64,000 nt of DNA, from contig NZ_NBZW01000020.1 in assembly GCF_002379085.1 (NCBI RefSeq), forward strand, positions 22,762 to 86,761, in the 5' to 3' direction. Positions within the stretch are counted from its first letter, which is position 1. Each line of letters begins with the position of its first letter. The notes under the pieces are model-generated. The model was not told the origin of the DNA and did no database searches. It saw only the letters and a program-made list of their open reading frames with translations. Below, piece after piece: positions 53,101 through 61,786 of this stretch. A program made the translations under genes and the position numbers. Origin of the DNA: Polaromonas sp. AET17H-212. GTDB lineage: Bacteria; Pseudomonadota; Gammaproteobacteria; Burkholderiales; Burkholderiaceae_C.

Positions 53101-53679
53101 ATGACACGCTTTTTATCCCGGGGTCTGTTCACCGCCGCAGCGCCTGCGCTGGGCCTTCTTTTGCTGCTGGCCCAACCCGTCGCGGCGCAGTCCCTCAAGC
53201 CCGGCTTGTGGGAGATCAACAACAAAATGCAGTCCAGCTCGGGCCAGATGGAAAAAGCCATGGCCGAGTCGCAAAAGCAGATGGCCGCCATGCCGCCCGA
53301 GCAGCGCAAGATGATGCAGGACATGCTGGCCAAACAGGGCCTGTCCATGGGCCCCGGTGCCGGCGGCAACATGGCCGTGAAAATCTGCATGACCAAAGAG
53401 ATGGCGGAGCGCAATGAGCTGCCCGCCCAGCAGGGCGACTGCAAGACCACCAACTCGCCGCGTTCGGGCAACACCATGAAGATGTCGTTTGCCTGCACCC
53501 AGCCGCCGTCCAGCGGCGAAGGCACGGTGACCTTTGTCAGCCCCGAGGCTTACACGATGAAGATGACCATGAAAAGCATGATGCAGGGCAAGCCGGAAAC
53601 CATGACCATGGATGGCGGCGGCAAATGGCTGTCGGCGGACTGCGGCAACATCAAGCCGCTGGCTGTGCCTAAAAAATAG
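53101..53679 (+). CDS. DUF3617 exported protein
   Basis: A 192-residue protein. The signal peptide ends QPVAAQ; the mature part starts SLKPGLWEINNKM, the DUF3617 hallmark. The centre is unusually Met/Gln-rich (EKAMAESQKQMAAMPPEQRK) and is followed by paired cysteines (VKICMTKEM, GDCKTTNS, FACTQPP, SADCGN). RBS GAGGAGG. Function unknown; the Met-rich stretch might bind copper, a guess. Confidence 0.8.
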   Translation: MTRFLSRGLFTAAAPALGLLLLLAQPVAAQSLKPGLWEINNKMQSSSGQMEKAMAESQKQMAAMPPEQRKMMQDMLAKQGLSMGPGAGGNMAVKICMTKEMAERNELPAQQGDCKTTNSPRSGNTMKMSFACTQPPSSGEGTVTFVSPEAYTMKMTMKSMMQGKPETMTMDGGGKWLSADCGNIKPLAVPKK

Positions 53680-53709
53680 GCAGCACGAACACCGCGGTCT
53701 CTCCCCCTA

Positions 53710-53804
53710 CAAGCAGGGGCCGCGGATCTGGCTTCGCCAGTCCGCAGGCGCAGCGGCCCCCTCGGGGGGCAGGGCGCTACACGCAGTGAGCAACCGTGGG
53801 GGCT
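53710..53804 (+). repeat. Family-II dispersed repeat
   Basis: AAGCAGGGGCCGCGGATCTG, CCGCAGGCGCAGCGGCCCCC, TCGGGGGGCAGGGC, CGCAGTGAGCAACCGTGGGG. It lies between convergent genes and ends two bases before the yggS stop codon. Contains CCCCCTCGGGGGG, which can fold. Confidence 0.8.
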
Positions 53805-53806
53805 CT

Positions 53807-54529
53807 TTACCGGCCGCCGAAAATGGCGGTTCCGACGCGCACCATGGTGCTGCCGGCGTGAATCGCCGCCTCGAGGTCGGCCGTCATGCCCATCGACAGC
53901 GTGTCCATAGCCTGCGGCAACACGCCGGCCCGATTGATCTGGTCAAAAAGGTCTGCAGCCCTTTTGTGGACAGCGCAAGCAGCTACAAAATCAGGAGCAG
54001 GCTCGGGAATCGACATGAGGCCGCGCAGCTGCAGCCGCGGCAGCCGCGCGACCTCGGCCGCCAGCGCCTGGGCGTCCTGCGGGGCCACACCGGACTTGGT
54101 GGCGCCGCCGTCGATGTTGACCTGCAGGCACACCTGCAGCGGCGGCAAATGCGGCGGGCGCTGCTCGCTCAGGCGCTGCGCAATCTTCAGGCGATCCACC
54201 GACTGCACCCAGTCAAAGTGTTCGGCGACCAGCCGCGTCTTGTTGCTCTGGATGGGGCCGATGCAATGCCACTCCGATGGACGGGAGAGCGGCAGGCCAG
54301 GGTGATCGGCTTCCCACCCGCGCACTGCCAATATCTTGTCCACCCCCTCCTGGATGTAGTTCTCGCCGAATGCGCGTTGCCCGTCGGACATGGCCTCGAT
54401 CACCGCGTCGGCATTGAAAGTTTTGGACACGGCGAGCAGGCGCACGCTGGCGGGATCGCGTGCGGCAGCAACACAGGCCGTGGTTATACGGTCACGGACA
54501 AGTTGGAGGTTGCGCACAATCATGGTCAT
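53807..54529 (-). CDS. YggS-family PLP homeostasis protein
   Basis: A 240-residue PLP-binding TIM-barrel protein (PROSC family). LLAVSKTFNADAVIEA has the PLP lysine, RAFGENYIQEGVDKI, EWHCIGPIQSNKTRLVAEHF, and TLSMGMTADLEAAI ... VRVGTAIFG the phosphate-binding end. It buffers pyridoxal phosphate and affects amino-acid pools. Divergent from pilT, the standard betaproteobacterial order. Residues DFVAACAVHKRAA come from a family-I repeat. Start at 54529 or the next ATG, 54523. Confidence 0.93.
   Translation of the reverse strand: MTMIVRNLQLVRDRITTACVAAARDPASVRLLAVSKTFNADAVIEAMSDGQRAFGENYIQEGVDKILAVRGWEADHPGLPLSRPSEWHCIGPIQSNKTRLVAEHFDWVQSVDRLKIAQRLSEQRPPHLPPLQVCLQVNIDGGATKSGVAPQDAQALAAEVARLPRLQLRGLMSIPEPAPDFVAACAVHKRAADLFDQINRAGVLPQAMDTLSMGMTADLEAAIHAGSTMVRVGTAIFGGR
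53951..53996 (-). repeat. Family-I repeat inside yggS
   Basis: Coding strand GATTTTGTAGCTGCTTGCGC, TGTCCACAAAAGGGCTGCAG. It is a very good match to the repeat core (TAGCTGCTTGCGC, AAGGGCTGCAG) and is read in frame within yggS, after SIPEPAP. Confidence 0.8.
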
Positions 54530-54563
54530 AATCCAAATGTAAAACTTTTCAGGAATCCCCGGG

Positions 54564-55607
54564 ATGGACATTACCCAACTGCTGGCTTTTAGCGTCAAGA
54601 ACAAGGCATCTGACTTGCATCTATCGGCCGGCTTGCCGCCCATGATCCGGGTGCATGGGGATGTCAGGCGCATCAATGTCGACCCGCTGGACCACAAGCA
54701 GGTTCATGCCATGGTGTACGACATCATGAACGACACCCAGCGCAAGAACTACGAAGAATTCCTGGAGATCGACTTCTCCTTCGAGATCGACGGCCTGGCG
54801 CGTTTTCGCGTCAATGCCTTCAACCAGAACCGCGGCGCGGGCGCCGTGTTCCGGACCATTCCCTCGAAAATCCTGACGCTGGAGCAGCTGGGCGCGCCGA
54901 AAATTTTCGGCGACCTGGCGATGAAGCCGCGCGGCATGGTGCTGGTCACCGGCCCGACCGGTTCGGGCAAATCGACCACGCTGGCGGCCATGGTCAACTA
55001 CCTCAACGAAACCGAGTACGGCCACATCCTGACGGTGGAAGACCCGATCGAGTTTGTGCATGAATCCAAGAAATGCCTGATCAACCAGCGCGAGGTCGGC
55101 CCGCACACGCTGAGCTTCAGCGCGGCGCTCAAATCCGCGCTGCGTGAAGACCCGGACGCCATCCTGGTCGGCGAGATGCGCGATCTGGAAACCATCCGCC
55201 TGGCGATGACCGCCGCCGAGACCGGCCACCTGGTGTTTGGCACGCTGCACACCTCCAGCGCCGCCAAAACCATCGACCGGATCATCGACGTGTTTCCGTC
55301 CGAAGAAAAGGAAATGATCCGCGCCATGTTGTCGGAATCGTTGCAGGCCGTGATCTCGCAGACCCTGTGCAAGACCAAGGACGGCCAGGGCCGCGTCGCC
55401 GCGCACGAGATCATGCTCGGCACCAGCGCGATCCGCAATTTGATCCGCGAGGCCAAGGTCGCGCAGATGTACTCGTCCATCCAGACCGGCAACAGCGTGG
55501 GCATGCAGACGCTGGACCAGAACCTGACCGACCTCGTCAAGCGCAACGTGATCTCGGCGGCCGAAGCCCGCGGCAAGGCAAAAATACCCGAGAACTTCCC
55601 CGGCTAA
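54564..55607 (+). CDS. pilT: Type IV pilus retraction ATPase PilT
   Basis: A 347-residue hexameric ATPase that powers pilus retraction (twitching, DNA uptake). PAS-like N-terminal domain; Walker A GPTGSGKST (residue 130), Asp box ILTVEDPIEF, Walker B DAILVGEMRDLE, His box LVFGTLHTSSA, and the PilT-specific AIRNLIREAKVAQM at the C-terminus. pilU follows 66 bases later. Confidence 0.97.
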   Translation: MDITQLLAFSVKNKASDLHLSAGLPPMIRVHGDVRRINVDPLDHKQVHAMVYDIMNDTQRKNYEEFLEIDFSFEIDGLARFRVNAFNQNRGAGAVFRTIPSKILTLEQLGAPKIFGDLAMKPRGMVLVTGPTGSGKSTTLAAMVNYLNETEYGHILTVEDPIEFVHESKKCLINQREVGPHTLSFSAALKSALREDPDAILVGEMRDLETIRLAMTAAETGHLVFGTLHTSSAAKTIDRIIDVFPSEEKEMIRAMLSESLQAVISQTLCKTKDGQGRVAAHEIMLGTSAIRNLIREAKVAQMYSSIQTGNSVGMQTLDQNLTDLVKRNVISAAEARGKAKIPENFPG

Positions 55608-55673
55608 ACAGGGACCGTCATCAGCGAAGCGCTGCTGCGGCCTGCGGGCCCGCAGCAGCCAATTGGAGAAACC

Positions 55674-56810
55674 ATGGAACGCGACCAGGCCAGTAAATTC
55701 ATCAACGACCTTCTCAGGCTGATGGTCAGCCGCAGCGGCAGCGATTTGTTCATCACCGGCGACTTTCCGCCCGCGATGAAGGTCGACGGCAAGATCACCA
55801 AGGTCTCGCCGCAGCCGCTCAACGCCGGCCACACGCTGGCCCTGGCGCGCGCCATCATGAACGACAAGCAGGCGGCCGAGTTCGAACGCACCAAGGAATG
55901 CAACTTCGCGATCTCGCCCCCCGGCGTCGGGCGCTTCCGCGTCAACGCCTTCATCCAGCAGGGCAAGGTCGGCATGGTGATGCGGGTGATCCCGGCCGTG
56001 TTGCCGACCATTGACGGCCTGGGTGTGCCGCAGGTGCTCAAGGACGTGGTGATGTCCAAGCGCGGCCTGTGCATCCTGGTGGGCGCCACCGGTTCGGGCA
56101 AGTCCACCACGCTGGCCGCGATGGTGGACTGGCGCAACGAAAACTCCTACGGCCACATCATCACCATCGAGGACCCGGTGGAGTTTGTGCATCCGCACAA
56201 GAACTGCGTGATCACCCAGCGCGAAGTGGGCCTGGACACCGACAGCTGGGAGGCGGCCCTGAAAAACACCCTGCGCCAGGCCCCCGACGTGATCCTGATG
56301 GGCGAGGTGCGCGACCGTGAAACCATGGAACACGCCGTCGCCTTCGCCGAAACCGGCCACCTGTGCCTGTGCACGCTGCACGCCAACAGCGCCAACCAGG
56401 CGCTGGACCGCATCATCAACTTCTTCCCGGAAGAGCGCCGCGCCCAGCTGTTGATGGACCTGTCGCTGAACATGAAGGCCATGATCTCCCAGCGGCTGGT
56501 GGTCAAGCAGGACGGCAAGGGCCGCTTCGCCGCCGTCGAAGTGATGCTCAACACGCCGCTGATTTCCGACCTGATCTTCAAGGGCGAGGTTTCCGAGATC
56601 AAGGAGATCATGAAGAAAAGCCGCAACCTCGGCATGCAAACCTTCGACCAGGCGCTCTTCGACGCCTTCGAGAGCAACATGATCACTTATGAAGATGCGC
56701 TGCGCAACGCCGACTCGGTCAACGACCTGCGGCTGCAGATCAAACTCAACTCGCAGCGCGCCAAGACGCAGGATCTGGCCGCCGGCACCGAACACATGTC
56801 CATTGTTTAA
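55674..56810 (+). CDS. pilU: PilT-dependent retraction ATPase PilU
   Basis: A 378-residue PilT paralogue that assists PilT-driven retraction. Walker A GATGSGKST (about 137), IITIEDPVEFVHPHKNCVI, DVILMGEVRDRETM, LCLCTLHANSANQ. It has a longer C-terminus than PilT and lacks AIRNLIRE. AAACC before the ATG; operon with pilT. The next gene starts three bases after its stop. Confidence 0.95.
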   Translation: MERDQASKFINDLLRLMVSRSGSDLFITGDFPPAMKVDGKITKVSPQPLNAGHTLALARAIMNDKQAAEFERTKECNFAISPPGVGRFRVNAFIQQGKVGMVMRVIPAVLPTIDGLGVPQVLKDVVMSKRGLCILVGATGSGKSTTLAAMVDWRNENSYGHIITIEDPVEFVHPHKNCVITQREVGLDTDSWEAALKNTLRQAPDVILMGEVRDRETMEHAVAFAETGHLCLCTLHANSANQALDRIINFFPEERRAQLLMDLSLNMKAMISQRLVVKQDGKGRFAAVEVMLNTPLISDLIFKGEVSEIKEIMKKSRNLGMQTFDQALFDAFESNMITYEDALRNADSVNDLRLQIKLNSQRAKTQDLAAGTEHMSIV

Positions 56811-56813
56811 CTC

Positions 56814-57734
56814 ATGACCACTTCCAGCACCAACCCCAAAACCTACGAACCCGCCCCATCCCGCAAAGTCGCCTTTCTGGGCCTGGGCGTCATGGGCTAC
56901 CCGATGGCGGGCCACCTCGCTCTGGCCGGTCACCAGGTCACCGTCTACAACCGGACTGCTGCCAAATCAGTAGCATGGTGCGCAGAATACGCGGGCGCCA
57001 AAGATCCAAAACATGCGGCGACACCGCGTGAAGCGGCGCGCGGCGCCGACATCGTTTTTTGCTGCGTCGGCAACGACGATGACTTGCGCGGCGTGACGCT
57101 CGGCCCCGACGGCGCCTTTGCCGGCATGCAGCCGGGCGCCATCTTCGTGGACCACACCACCGCATCGGCCGACGTGGCCCGCGAGCTGTACGCCGCCGCC
57201 CAGGCCCTGAAGCTGCAGTTTGTGGACGCCCCGGTCTCGGGCGGCCAGGCGGGTGCACAAAACGGCCTGCTGACCGTGATGTGCGGCGGTGACGCGGCGG
57301 CCTTTGACGCCGTCAAGCCGGCCGGCATGGCGTTTTCCAAAGCCTTCACGCTGATGGGCGCCAGCGGTGCCGGCCAACTGACCAAGATGGTCAACCAGAT
57401 CTGCATTGCCGGACTGGTGCAGGGCCTGAGCGAAGCGATTGCCTTTGGCCAGAAGGCCGGCCTGGACATGAACCAGGTGCTGGACGTGATTGGCAAGGGC
57501 GCGGCGCAAAGCTGGCAGCTCGACAACCGCGGCAAGACCATGGTGGCCGACAAGTTCGACTTCGGCTTTGCCGTGGACTGGATGCGCAAGGACCTGGGCC
57601 TGGTGCTCGACGAAGCCAGGACCAATGGTGCCCGCCTGCCGGTCACGGCCCTGGTGGACCAGTTTTACGGCGACGTGCAGGCCATGGGCGGCCAGCGCTG
57701 GGACACCTCCAGCCTGATCAAGCGGTTGAAGTAG
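56814..57734 (+). CDS. 3-hydroxyisobutyrate dehydrogenase family oxidoreductase
   Basis: A 306-residue NAD(P)-dependent beta-hydroxyacid dehydrogenase. The Rossmann motif GLGVMGYPMAGHLALAGH, FVDAPVSGGQAGAQNG (substrate loop), and GAGQLTKMVNQICIAG with the catalytic Lys. Could act on 3-hydroxyisobutyrate, tartronate semialdehyde or related acids. It begins three bases after pilU, an odd partner. Residues SVAWCAEYAGAKDPKH resemble a degenerate family-I repeat. A family-II repeat touches its stop codon. Confidence 0.92.
   Translation: MTTSSTNPKTYEPAPSRKVAFLGLGVMGYPMAGHLALAGHQVTVYNRTAAKSVAWCAEYAGAKDPKHAATPREAARGADIVFCCVGNDDDLRGVTLGPDGAFAGMQPGAIFVDHTTASADVARELYAAAQALKLQFVDAPVSGGQAGAQNGLLTVMCGGDAAAFDAVKPAGMAFSKAFTLMGASGAGQLTKMVNQICIAGLVQGLSEAIAFGQKAGLDMNQVLDVIGKGAAQSWQLDNRGKTMVADKFDFGFAVDWMRKDLGLVLDEARTNGARLPVTALVDQFYGDVQAMGGQRWDTSSLIKRLK
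56955..57005 (+). repeat. Degenerate family-I repeat inside the dehydrogenase gene
   Basis: GCTGCCAAATCAGTAGCATG, GTGCGCAGAATACGCGGGCG, CCAAAGATCC. AATCAGTAGC and TGCGC elements are retained; similarity is weaker than for the yggS and putA copies. Confidence 0.45.
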
Positions 57735-57806
57735 CCCCCACGGTCGCTCGCTGCGCGTAGCTCCCTGCCCCCCGAGGGGGCCGCTGCGCCTGCGGCCCCT
57801 GCTTGA
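57734..57806 (-). repeat. Family-II dispersed repeat (inverse orientation)
   Basis: Plus strand GCCCCCACGGTCGCTCGCTG, CGCGTAGCTCCCTGCCCCCC, GAGGGGGCCGCTGCGCCTGC, GGCCCCTGCTT. It is the reverse complement of the 53710 copy and begins at the stop codon of the dehydrogenase. Confidence 0.8.
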
Positions 57807-57820
57807 AGAAGATGCCCCTG

Positions 57821-58498
57821 TCAGCCGCCCGGCGCGCGGGCTGGCGTGGCGGGTTTGGCCGGCTGCGGCACCAGGCCGCGCAGCTCGTCCTCGCTGATGA
57901 TCTCGAGAATGCGCACCACCTTCTGCACGCCGCGGGCGCCGCGCACGATTTCCGTGGCGCGATCGGCTTCGCGCTGCGTCACACGGCCCATCAGGTAGAC
58001 GGTGCCACGCTCCGTGACCACCTTGAAGGCGTTGGCATAAATGTCGCTGGAGTCGATCAGCAGGGCCTTCACCTGGCCGGTGATCAAGACGTCGGAGGAA
58101 CGCTGCACCAGCGTCGGGCTGTTGATGATGGCCAGCTCATTGACCACGGAGGCCACGTTCTCCACCCGCGACACGACCTGCTCCACCAGCTTTTTGTCCT
58201 GCTCGTTGAGCACTTCGCCGGTCAGCAGCACCTGGCGGTTGTAGCTGGTCACGCTGACCCGCGCCCGGCTGCCGATGTTGTCGCGCAGGCGCGCCATGGC
58301 GCGCAGCTCGATCCCCTCGTCTTCGAGCTGGGCGCCCGAGGTCCGGCGGTCAATGGCAACCAGCGCACCAGCGGCCGCGCCGCCCAGAACCAGCGGGAAG
58401 CAGGCGCTCAGGCTGCTGCCCACCAGGGCAGCGGTGCAGACGGTCAGCAGAAGCCGTTGGTACGGTCGCATGGGTCCGGAAATGGCTTTGACGGTCAT
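57821..58498 (-). CDS. dolP: BON-domain lipoprotein, DolP/YraP-like
   Basis: A 225-residue outer-membrane lipoprotein. The signal peptide ends in a lipobox (SSLSAC). Two BON domains follow (about 70-140 and 145-205; VTSYNRQVLLTGEVLNEQDK, ERGTVYLMGRVTQREADRAT). E. coli DolP supports outer-membrane integrity and BAM. The ATG directly follows the diaA stop (TAAATG); an internal ATG at 58471 would give a shorter signal peptide. It ends with a Pro/Ala tail. Confidence 0.9.
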   Translation of the reverse strand: MTVKAISGPMRPYQRLLLTVCTAALVGSSLSACFPLVLGGAAAGALVAIDRRTSGAQLEDEGIELRAMARLRDNIGSRARVSVTSYNRQVLLTGEVLNEQDKKLVEQVVSRVENVASVVNELAIINSPTLVQRSSDVLITGQVKALLIDSSDIYANAFKVVTERGTVYLMGRVTQREADRATEIVRGARGVQKVVRILEIISEDELRGLVPQPAKPATPARAPGG

Positions 58499-59095
58499 TT
58501 AAGTGTTCTCCTGGTCACCAAGTAATTGGGCATCCACGCCATCACAGATGCAGTGAAGGGCCAGCAGATGAACTTCCTGAATGCGTGCCGTGCGGTCATG
58601 CGGCACGCAGATGTGCACGTCGGTCTCGCGCAGCGCGGCGCTCATTTTTCCGCCGCTTTTGCCGGTCAGCGCCACCACGGTCATCTCGCGCTCATGGGCT
58701 GCCTCGATGGCCGCCAGCACGTTGGCCGAGTTGCCGCTGGTGCTCAGCGCCAGCAGCACGTCGCCGGCACCGCCGAGCGCGCGCACCTGCTTGGAGAAAA
58801 TCACGCTGAAGTCGTAGTCGTTGGCGATCGCCGTGAGAATGGAACTGTCGGTGGTCAGCGCAATGGCGCCCAGCTCGGGCCGCTCGCGCTCGAAACGTCC
58901 GACAAATTCGGCCGCAAAATGCTGGGCATCGGCCGCCGAGCCACCATTGCCGCAGGCCAGCACCTTGCCGCCGCTGGTCACGCTGGCCAGGATGGCCTGC
59001 ACCGCCGCCGCAATCGGCTTGGACAGGATTTGCGCCGCCTGGTACTTCAGGTCGGCGCTGTCGATGAAGTGCTGTTCTATACGTTGTTCGAGCAT
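58499..59095 (-). CDS. diaA: SIS-domain protein DiaA/GmhA family
   Basis: A 198-residue SIS-domain protein. [39 protein letters not shown] and [20 protein letters not shown] are the phosphosugar-binding motifs. Gene order (yraN-diaA-dolP, opposite rsmI) matches the E. coli diaA locus, where DiaA stimulates DnaA loading at oriC; a sedoheptulose-7-phosphate isomerase role (GmhA) cannot be excluded. Confidence 0.88.
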   Translation of the reverse strand: MLEQRIEQHFIDSADLKYQAAQILSKPIAAAVQAILASVTSGGKVLACGNGGSAADAQHFAAEFVGRFERERPELGAIALTTDSSILTAIANDYDFSVIFSKQVRALGGAGDVLLALSTSGNSANVLAAIEAAHEREMTVVALTGKSGGKMSAALRETDVHICVPHDRTARIQEVHLLALHCICDGVDAQLLGDQENT

Positions 59096-59205
59096 GGGTC
59101 AATGATACCGGGTCGGATTTTCAATCAGCGCCCCGCAGCCCCTCCGGCCCGCCAGACGCAATGCATGGTTACAAAATGGGGACGAAACCGCCCGGCGCAA
59201 GCGGC

Positions 59206-59661
59206 TCAGTCGGCCTCGAAGGCGCCGCACAGCCATTCCACGGCCACCGTGTCGGGTGCGTCCAGCCGGCCTTGTACCGTGACCACGTCAAAGCGGCAGG
59301 GCGGCAGGCTGGCAAACCGCATCAGGTAATGCCGGGCCGCAAAAATGATGCGCCGCTGCTTGACGGCGCTGATGCTGGCCGCCGCCCCGCCATGCCCCAT
59401 GCTACGGCGCTGGCGCACTTCGACAAACACCAGGGTGCCGTCGGGGGCGCGCATGACCAGGTCCACCTCGCCGCCGCCGCGGCCGGGGGTCCGATAATTG
59501 GACGCGACCAGCTTCATCCCGGCGCGCACCAGATGTGCCAGTGCCAGCGACTCCGCCGCATCCCCCAGGCGCTTGGTGGTAATCTGGCCGGGCGGCGCCG
59601 CTGCGTCAGCGCCGGCGCCACCCGGTGGCCCTTTTGCAACCTGTTTTCTGGAAAACCACAT
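59206..59661 (-). CDS. YraN/UPF0102 nuclease-fold protein
   Basis: A 151-residue protein. Motifs of a PD-(D/E)xK-like nuclease fold: GDAAESLALAHLVRAGMKLV, GGEVDLVMRAPDGTLVFVEV (Asp, then Glu-x-Arg in place of Lys), and RRIIFAARHYL. Biochemical role not established for the family. Its ATG overlaps a possible TTG start of rsmI by one base, in divergent orientation. Confidence 0.9.
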   Translation of the reverse strand: MWFSRKQVAKGPPGGAGADAAAPPGQITTKRLGDAAESLALAHLVRAGMKLVASNYRTPGRGGGEVDLVMRAPDGTLVFVEVRQRRSMGHGGAAASISAVKQRRIIFAARHYLMRFASLPPCRFDVVTVQGRLDAPDTVAVEWLCGAFEAD

Positions 59662-60551
59662 TGAACGCTTCCTTTGACCTGGCCCTGCCCGCTGCGCGCG
59701 CTGCGGCAGGCATGCAGCATTATCCCGAAGCTGCGCTGTATGTGGTGGCCACGCCGATTGGCAACCTGTCGGACATCAGCCTGCGTGCGCTGCACGTGCT
59801 GGAGCTGGTGCATGCGATTGCCTGCGAAGACACCCGGCATACCCAGACACTGTTGCGCCAGTACGGCATCGACAAGCCGCTGCTGGCCGTGCATGAACAC
59901 AACGAAGCCCAGGCGGCGCAACTCGTGATCGAACGCCTGCAGCGCGGCGAACGCGTCGCCTATGTCAGCGACGCCGGCACCCCGGCCGTCAGCGACCCGG
60001 GCGCACGCCTGGTGGCGGCCGTGCGCGGCGCCGGGCTGACCATCCTGCCGCTGCCCGGCGCCAGCAGCGTGACCACCGCGCTGAGCGTGGCCGGCATCAG
60101 CGGCGGCTCGGGGTTTGTGTTTGCCGGCTTCCTGCCGTCCAAGGCGATGGAGCGGGAGCAGGCCGTGCAGGCACTGCAGGCCGACGCGCGTGCCGTCGTC
60201 ATTCTCGAAGCGCCGCACCGCATGGAAGCCCTGGCGCGCGCGATGGCGCCGCTGGGCGGCCGGCTGGTCACGGTCTGCCGCGAGCTGACCAAGCAGTTTG
60301 AGGAAATTGCCACGGTCGCGGCGCAGGACCTCAGCGCCTGGCTGGCCGCCGGCACCCAGCGCACCCGCGGCGAATTTGCACTGGTGCTGCACCCCGGCGA
60401 AGAGGCACGCGCCAAGGACGACGGCCACCGTGTCCTGCAATTGCTGCTGGCCGAGCTGCCGCTCAAAACCGCCGTCAAACTGGCCGCCGACATCACCGGC
60501 GCGCCGCGCAATGAGCTGTACGAAGCCGCCCTGCAGCTGAAAAAAGCCTGA
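59661..60551 (+). CDS. rsmI: 16S rRNA 2'-O-ribose C1402 methyltransferase
   Basis: A 296-residue tetrapyrrole-methylase-fold enzyme that methylates the ribose of C1402 in the decoding centre. LYVVATPIGNLSDISLRAL, ACEDTRHTQTLLRQYGI, YVSDAGTPAVSDPGARLV and LPGASSVTTAL are diagnostic. Three starts are possible: GTG 59625 (overlaps yraN), TTG 59661, or ATG 59712 just before the core. I give TTG because the peptide NASFDLALPAARAA reads naturally. Confidence 0.93.
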   Translation: MNASFDLALPAARAAAGMQHYPEAALYVVATPIGNLSDISLRALHVLELVHAIACEDTRHTQTLLRQYGIDKPLLAVHEHNEAQAAQLVIERLQRGERVAYVSDAGTPAVSDPGARLVAAVRGAGLTILPLPGASSVTTALSVAGISGGSGFVFAGFLPSKAMEREQAVQALQADARAVVILEAPHRMEALARAMAPLGGRLVTVCRELTKQFEEIATVAAQDLSAWLAAGTQRTRGEFALVLHPGEEARAKDDGHRVLQLLLAELPLKTAVKLAADITGAPRNELYEAALQLKKA

Positions 60552-60571
60552 CCACCGGGACTGTCTGGCTC

Positions 60572-61066
60572 CTAATTGCGCGGTTCCGGGTCATTGCGAA
60601 ACTCCATGCCCGGATGCGCTCGCTGCACCACCTGGTTGCCGTCCAGATAGACCCAGTAAAAGAGGTCCTGCAGGTCGTACCAGCGGTAGGTCAGGATGTC
60701 GCCCGGCCAGGAGGCCACGCGATCGACAAGGGTGGGGCGACCGAACTCGCGCAACACATCGTCACGCGTCCATTTGCCGGGTTCGATGCGCGCAAAATCC
60801 CTGGCATTGAGAACCTGCCGGACGCTGGACACGCGGCCCGAAGCATCCAGGTCCACCATGAAGGCGAACTGGCCGGTGGGCTGGCCGGAGTATTGCAGGC
60901 GCGTGCCTTGGGGGATCGCCACCACGGCACCGGGCGGACCCATTCGCGCCACCACCTCATCGCGCGACATGCCCGGCTGGACGGCACTGAACGGGTGAAG
61001 AAGTGCGCAGCCACCGAGCCAGAGCAGGCTGGCGACCAGAACAAAAAGAAGCTTGGGCAATCGCAT
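60572..61066 (-). CDS. SmpA/OmlA (BamE-like) lipoprotein
   Basis: A 164-residue lipoprotein. Lipobox LGGC after LLFVLVASLLW. Two BamE-type repeats: QPGMSRDEVVARMGPPGAVV and PGKWTRDDVLREFGRPTLVD, each followed by strands (YRWYDLQDLFYWVYLDGNQV). BamE fold, but longer and duplicated, so it is probably not the core BamE itself. ATG at 61066 chosen for the signal peptide. Confidence 0.85.
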   Translation of the reverse strand: MRLPKLLFVLVASLLWLGGCALLHPFSAVQPGMSRDEVVARMGPPGAVVAIPQGTRLQYSGQPTGQFAFMVDLDASGRVSSVRQVLNARDFARIEPGKWTRDDVLREFGRPTLVDRVASWPGDILTYRWYDLQDLFYWVYLDGNQVVQRAHPGMEFRNDPEPRN

Positions 61067-61178
61067 GGCAGGTCCTTGGGTTGAATGGCCGCTGTGTTTG
61101 TTATACACCGCCCCGGGTTGCGGGATTCGACCCACCCCGGGGCGCAGCGGTTCCCCGCGCAGCGACAATCGGTGACCT

Positions 61179-61781
61179 ATGACCAAGCCCCATGCGCCCG
61201 CCACCGACCGCAACCGCGACCCCATCCTGAGCGTGCTGCGCGAGCGTTTTACCGACCGGCGTTCGGTGCTCGAAATTGGCAGCGGCACGGGCCAGCACGC
61301 GGTGTATTTCGCGGCCGCCCTGCCCTGGCTGCGCTGGCAAACCTCGGATGTCGCCGGCCATCTGCCGGGCATTCAGCTCTGGCTGGATGAGGCCGGGCTG
61401 CCCAATACCCCGGCACCCATCGCGCTGGACCTGCGCCAGGACTGGCCCGATCTGTCGTTCGACGCGGTGTTCAGTGCCAACACCCTGCACATCATGGGCT
61501 GGCCTGAAGTGCAGCGGCTGTTCCAGGCACTGGGCCGGCACATGCCGCCGGGCGGGCTGCTCACGGTGTATGGCCCCTTCAACTACGGCGGCCGCTTCAC
61601 CAGCGACAGCAATGCCGCCTTCGATGCCTCCCTGCGTGCCGGCAACCCCGCCAGCGGACTGCGCGATGTCGAAGCGGTCCATGCCCTGGCGGCCACGGCC
61701 GGCCTGCAGCTGGTGGAAGACCGCGCCATGCCCGCCAACAACCGCTGCATCACCTGGCAGCGCAGCCCGGACAAGTTCTAA
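61179..61781 (+). CDS. DUF938 SAM-dependent methyltransferase-like protein
   Basis: A 200-residue class I methyltransferase fold: VLEIGSGTGQHAVYFAAALP (SAM loop), WQTSDVAGHLPGIQLWL, DAVFSANTLHIMGWPEV, GGLLTVYGPFNYGGRFTS. DUF938 proteins are widespread and of unknown substrate. Length normal. Confidence 0.9.
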   Translation: MTKPHAPATDRNRDPILSVLRERFTDRRSVLEIGSGTGQHAVYFAAALPWLRWQTSDVAGHLPGIQLWLDEAGLPNTPAPIALDLRQDWPDLSFDAVFSANTLHIMGWPEVQRLFQALGRHMPPGGLLTVYGPFNYGGRFTSDSNAAFDASLRAGNPASGLRDVEAVHALAATAGLQLVEDRAMPANNRCITWQRSPDKF

Positions 61782-61786
61782 AGCGC

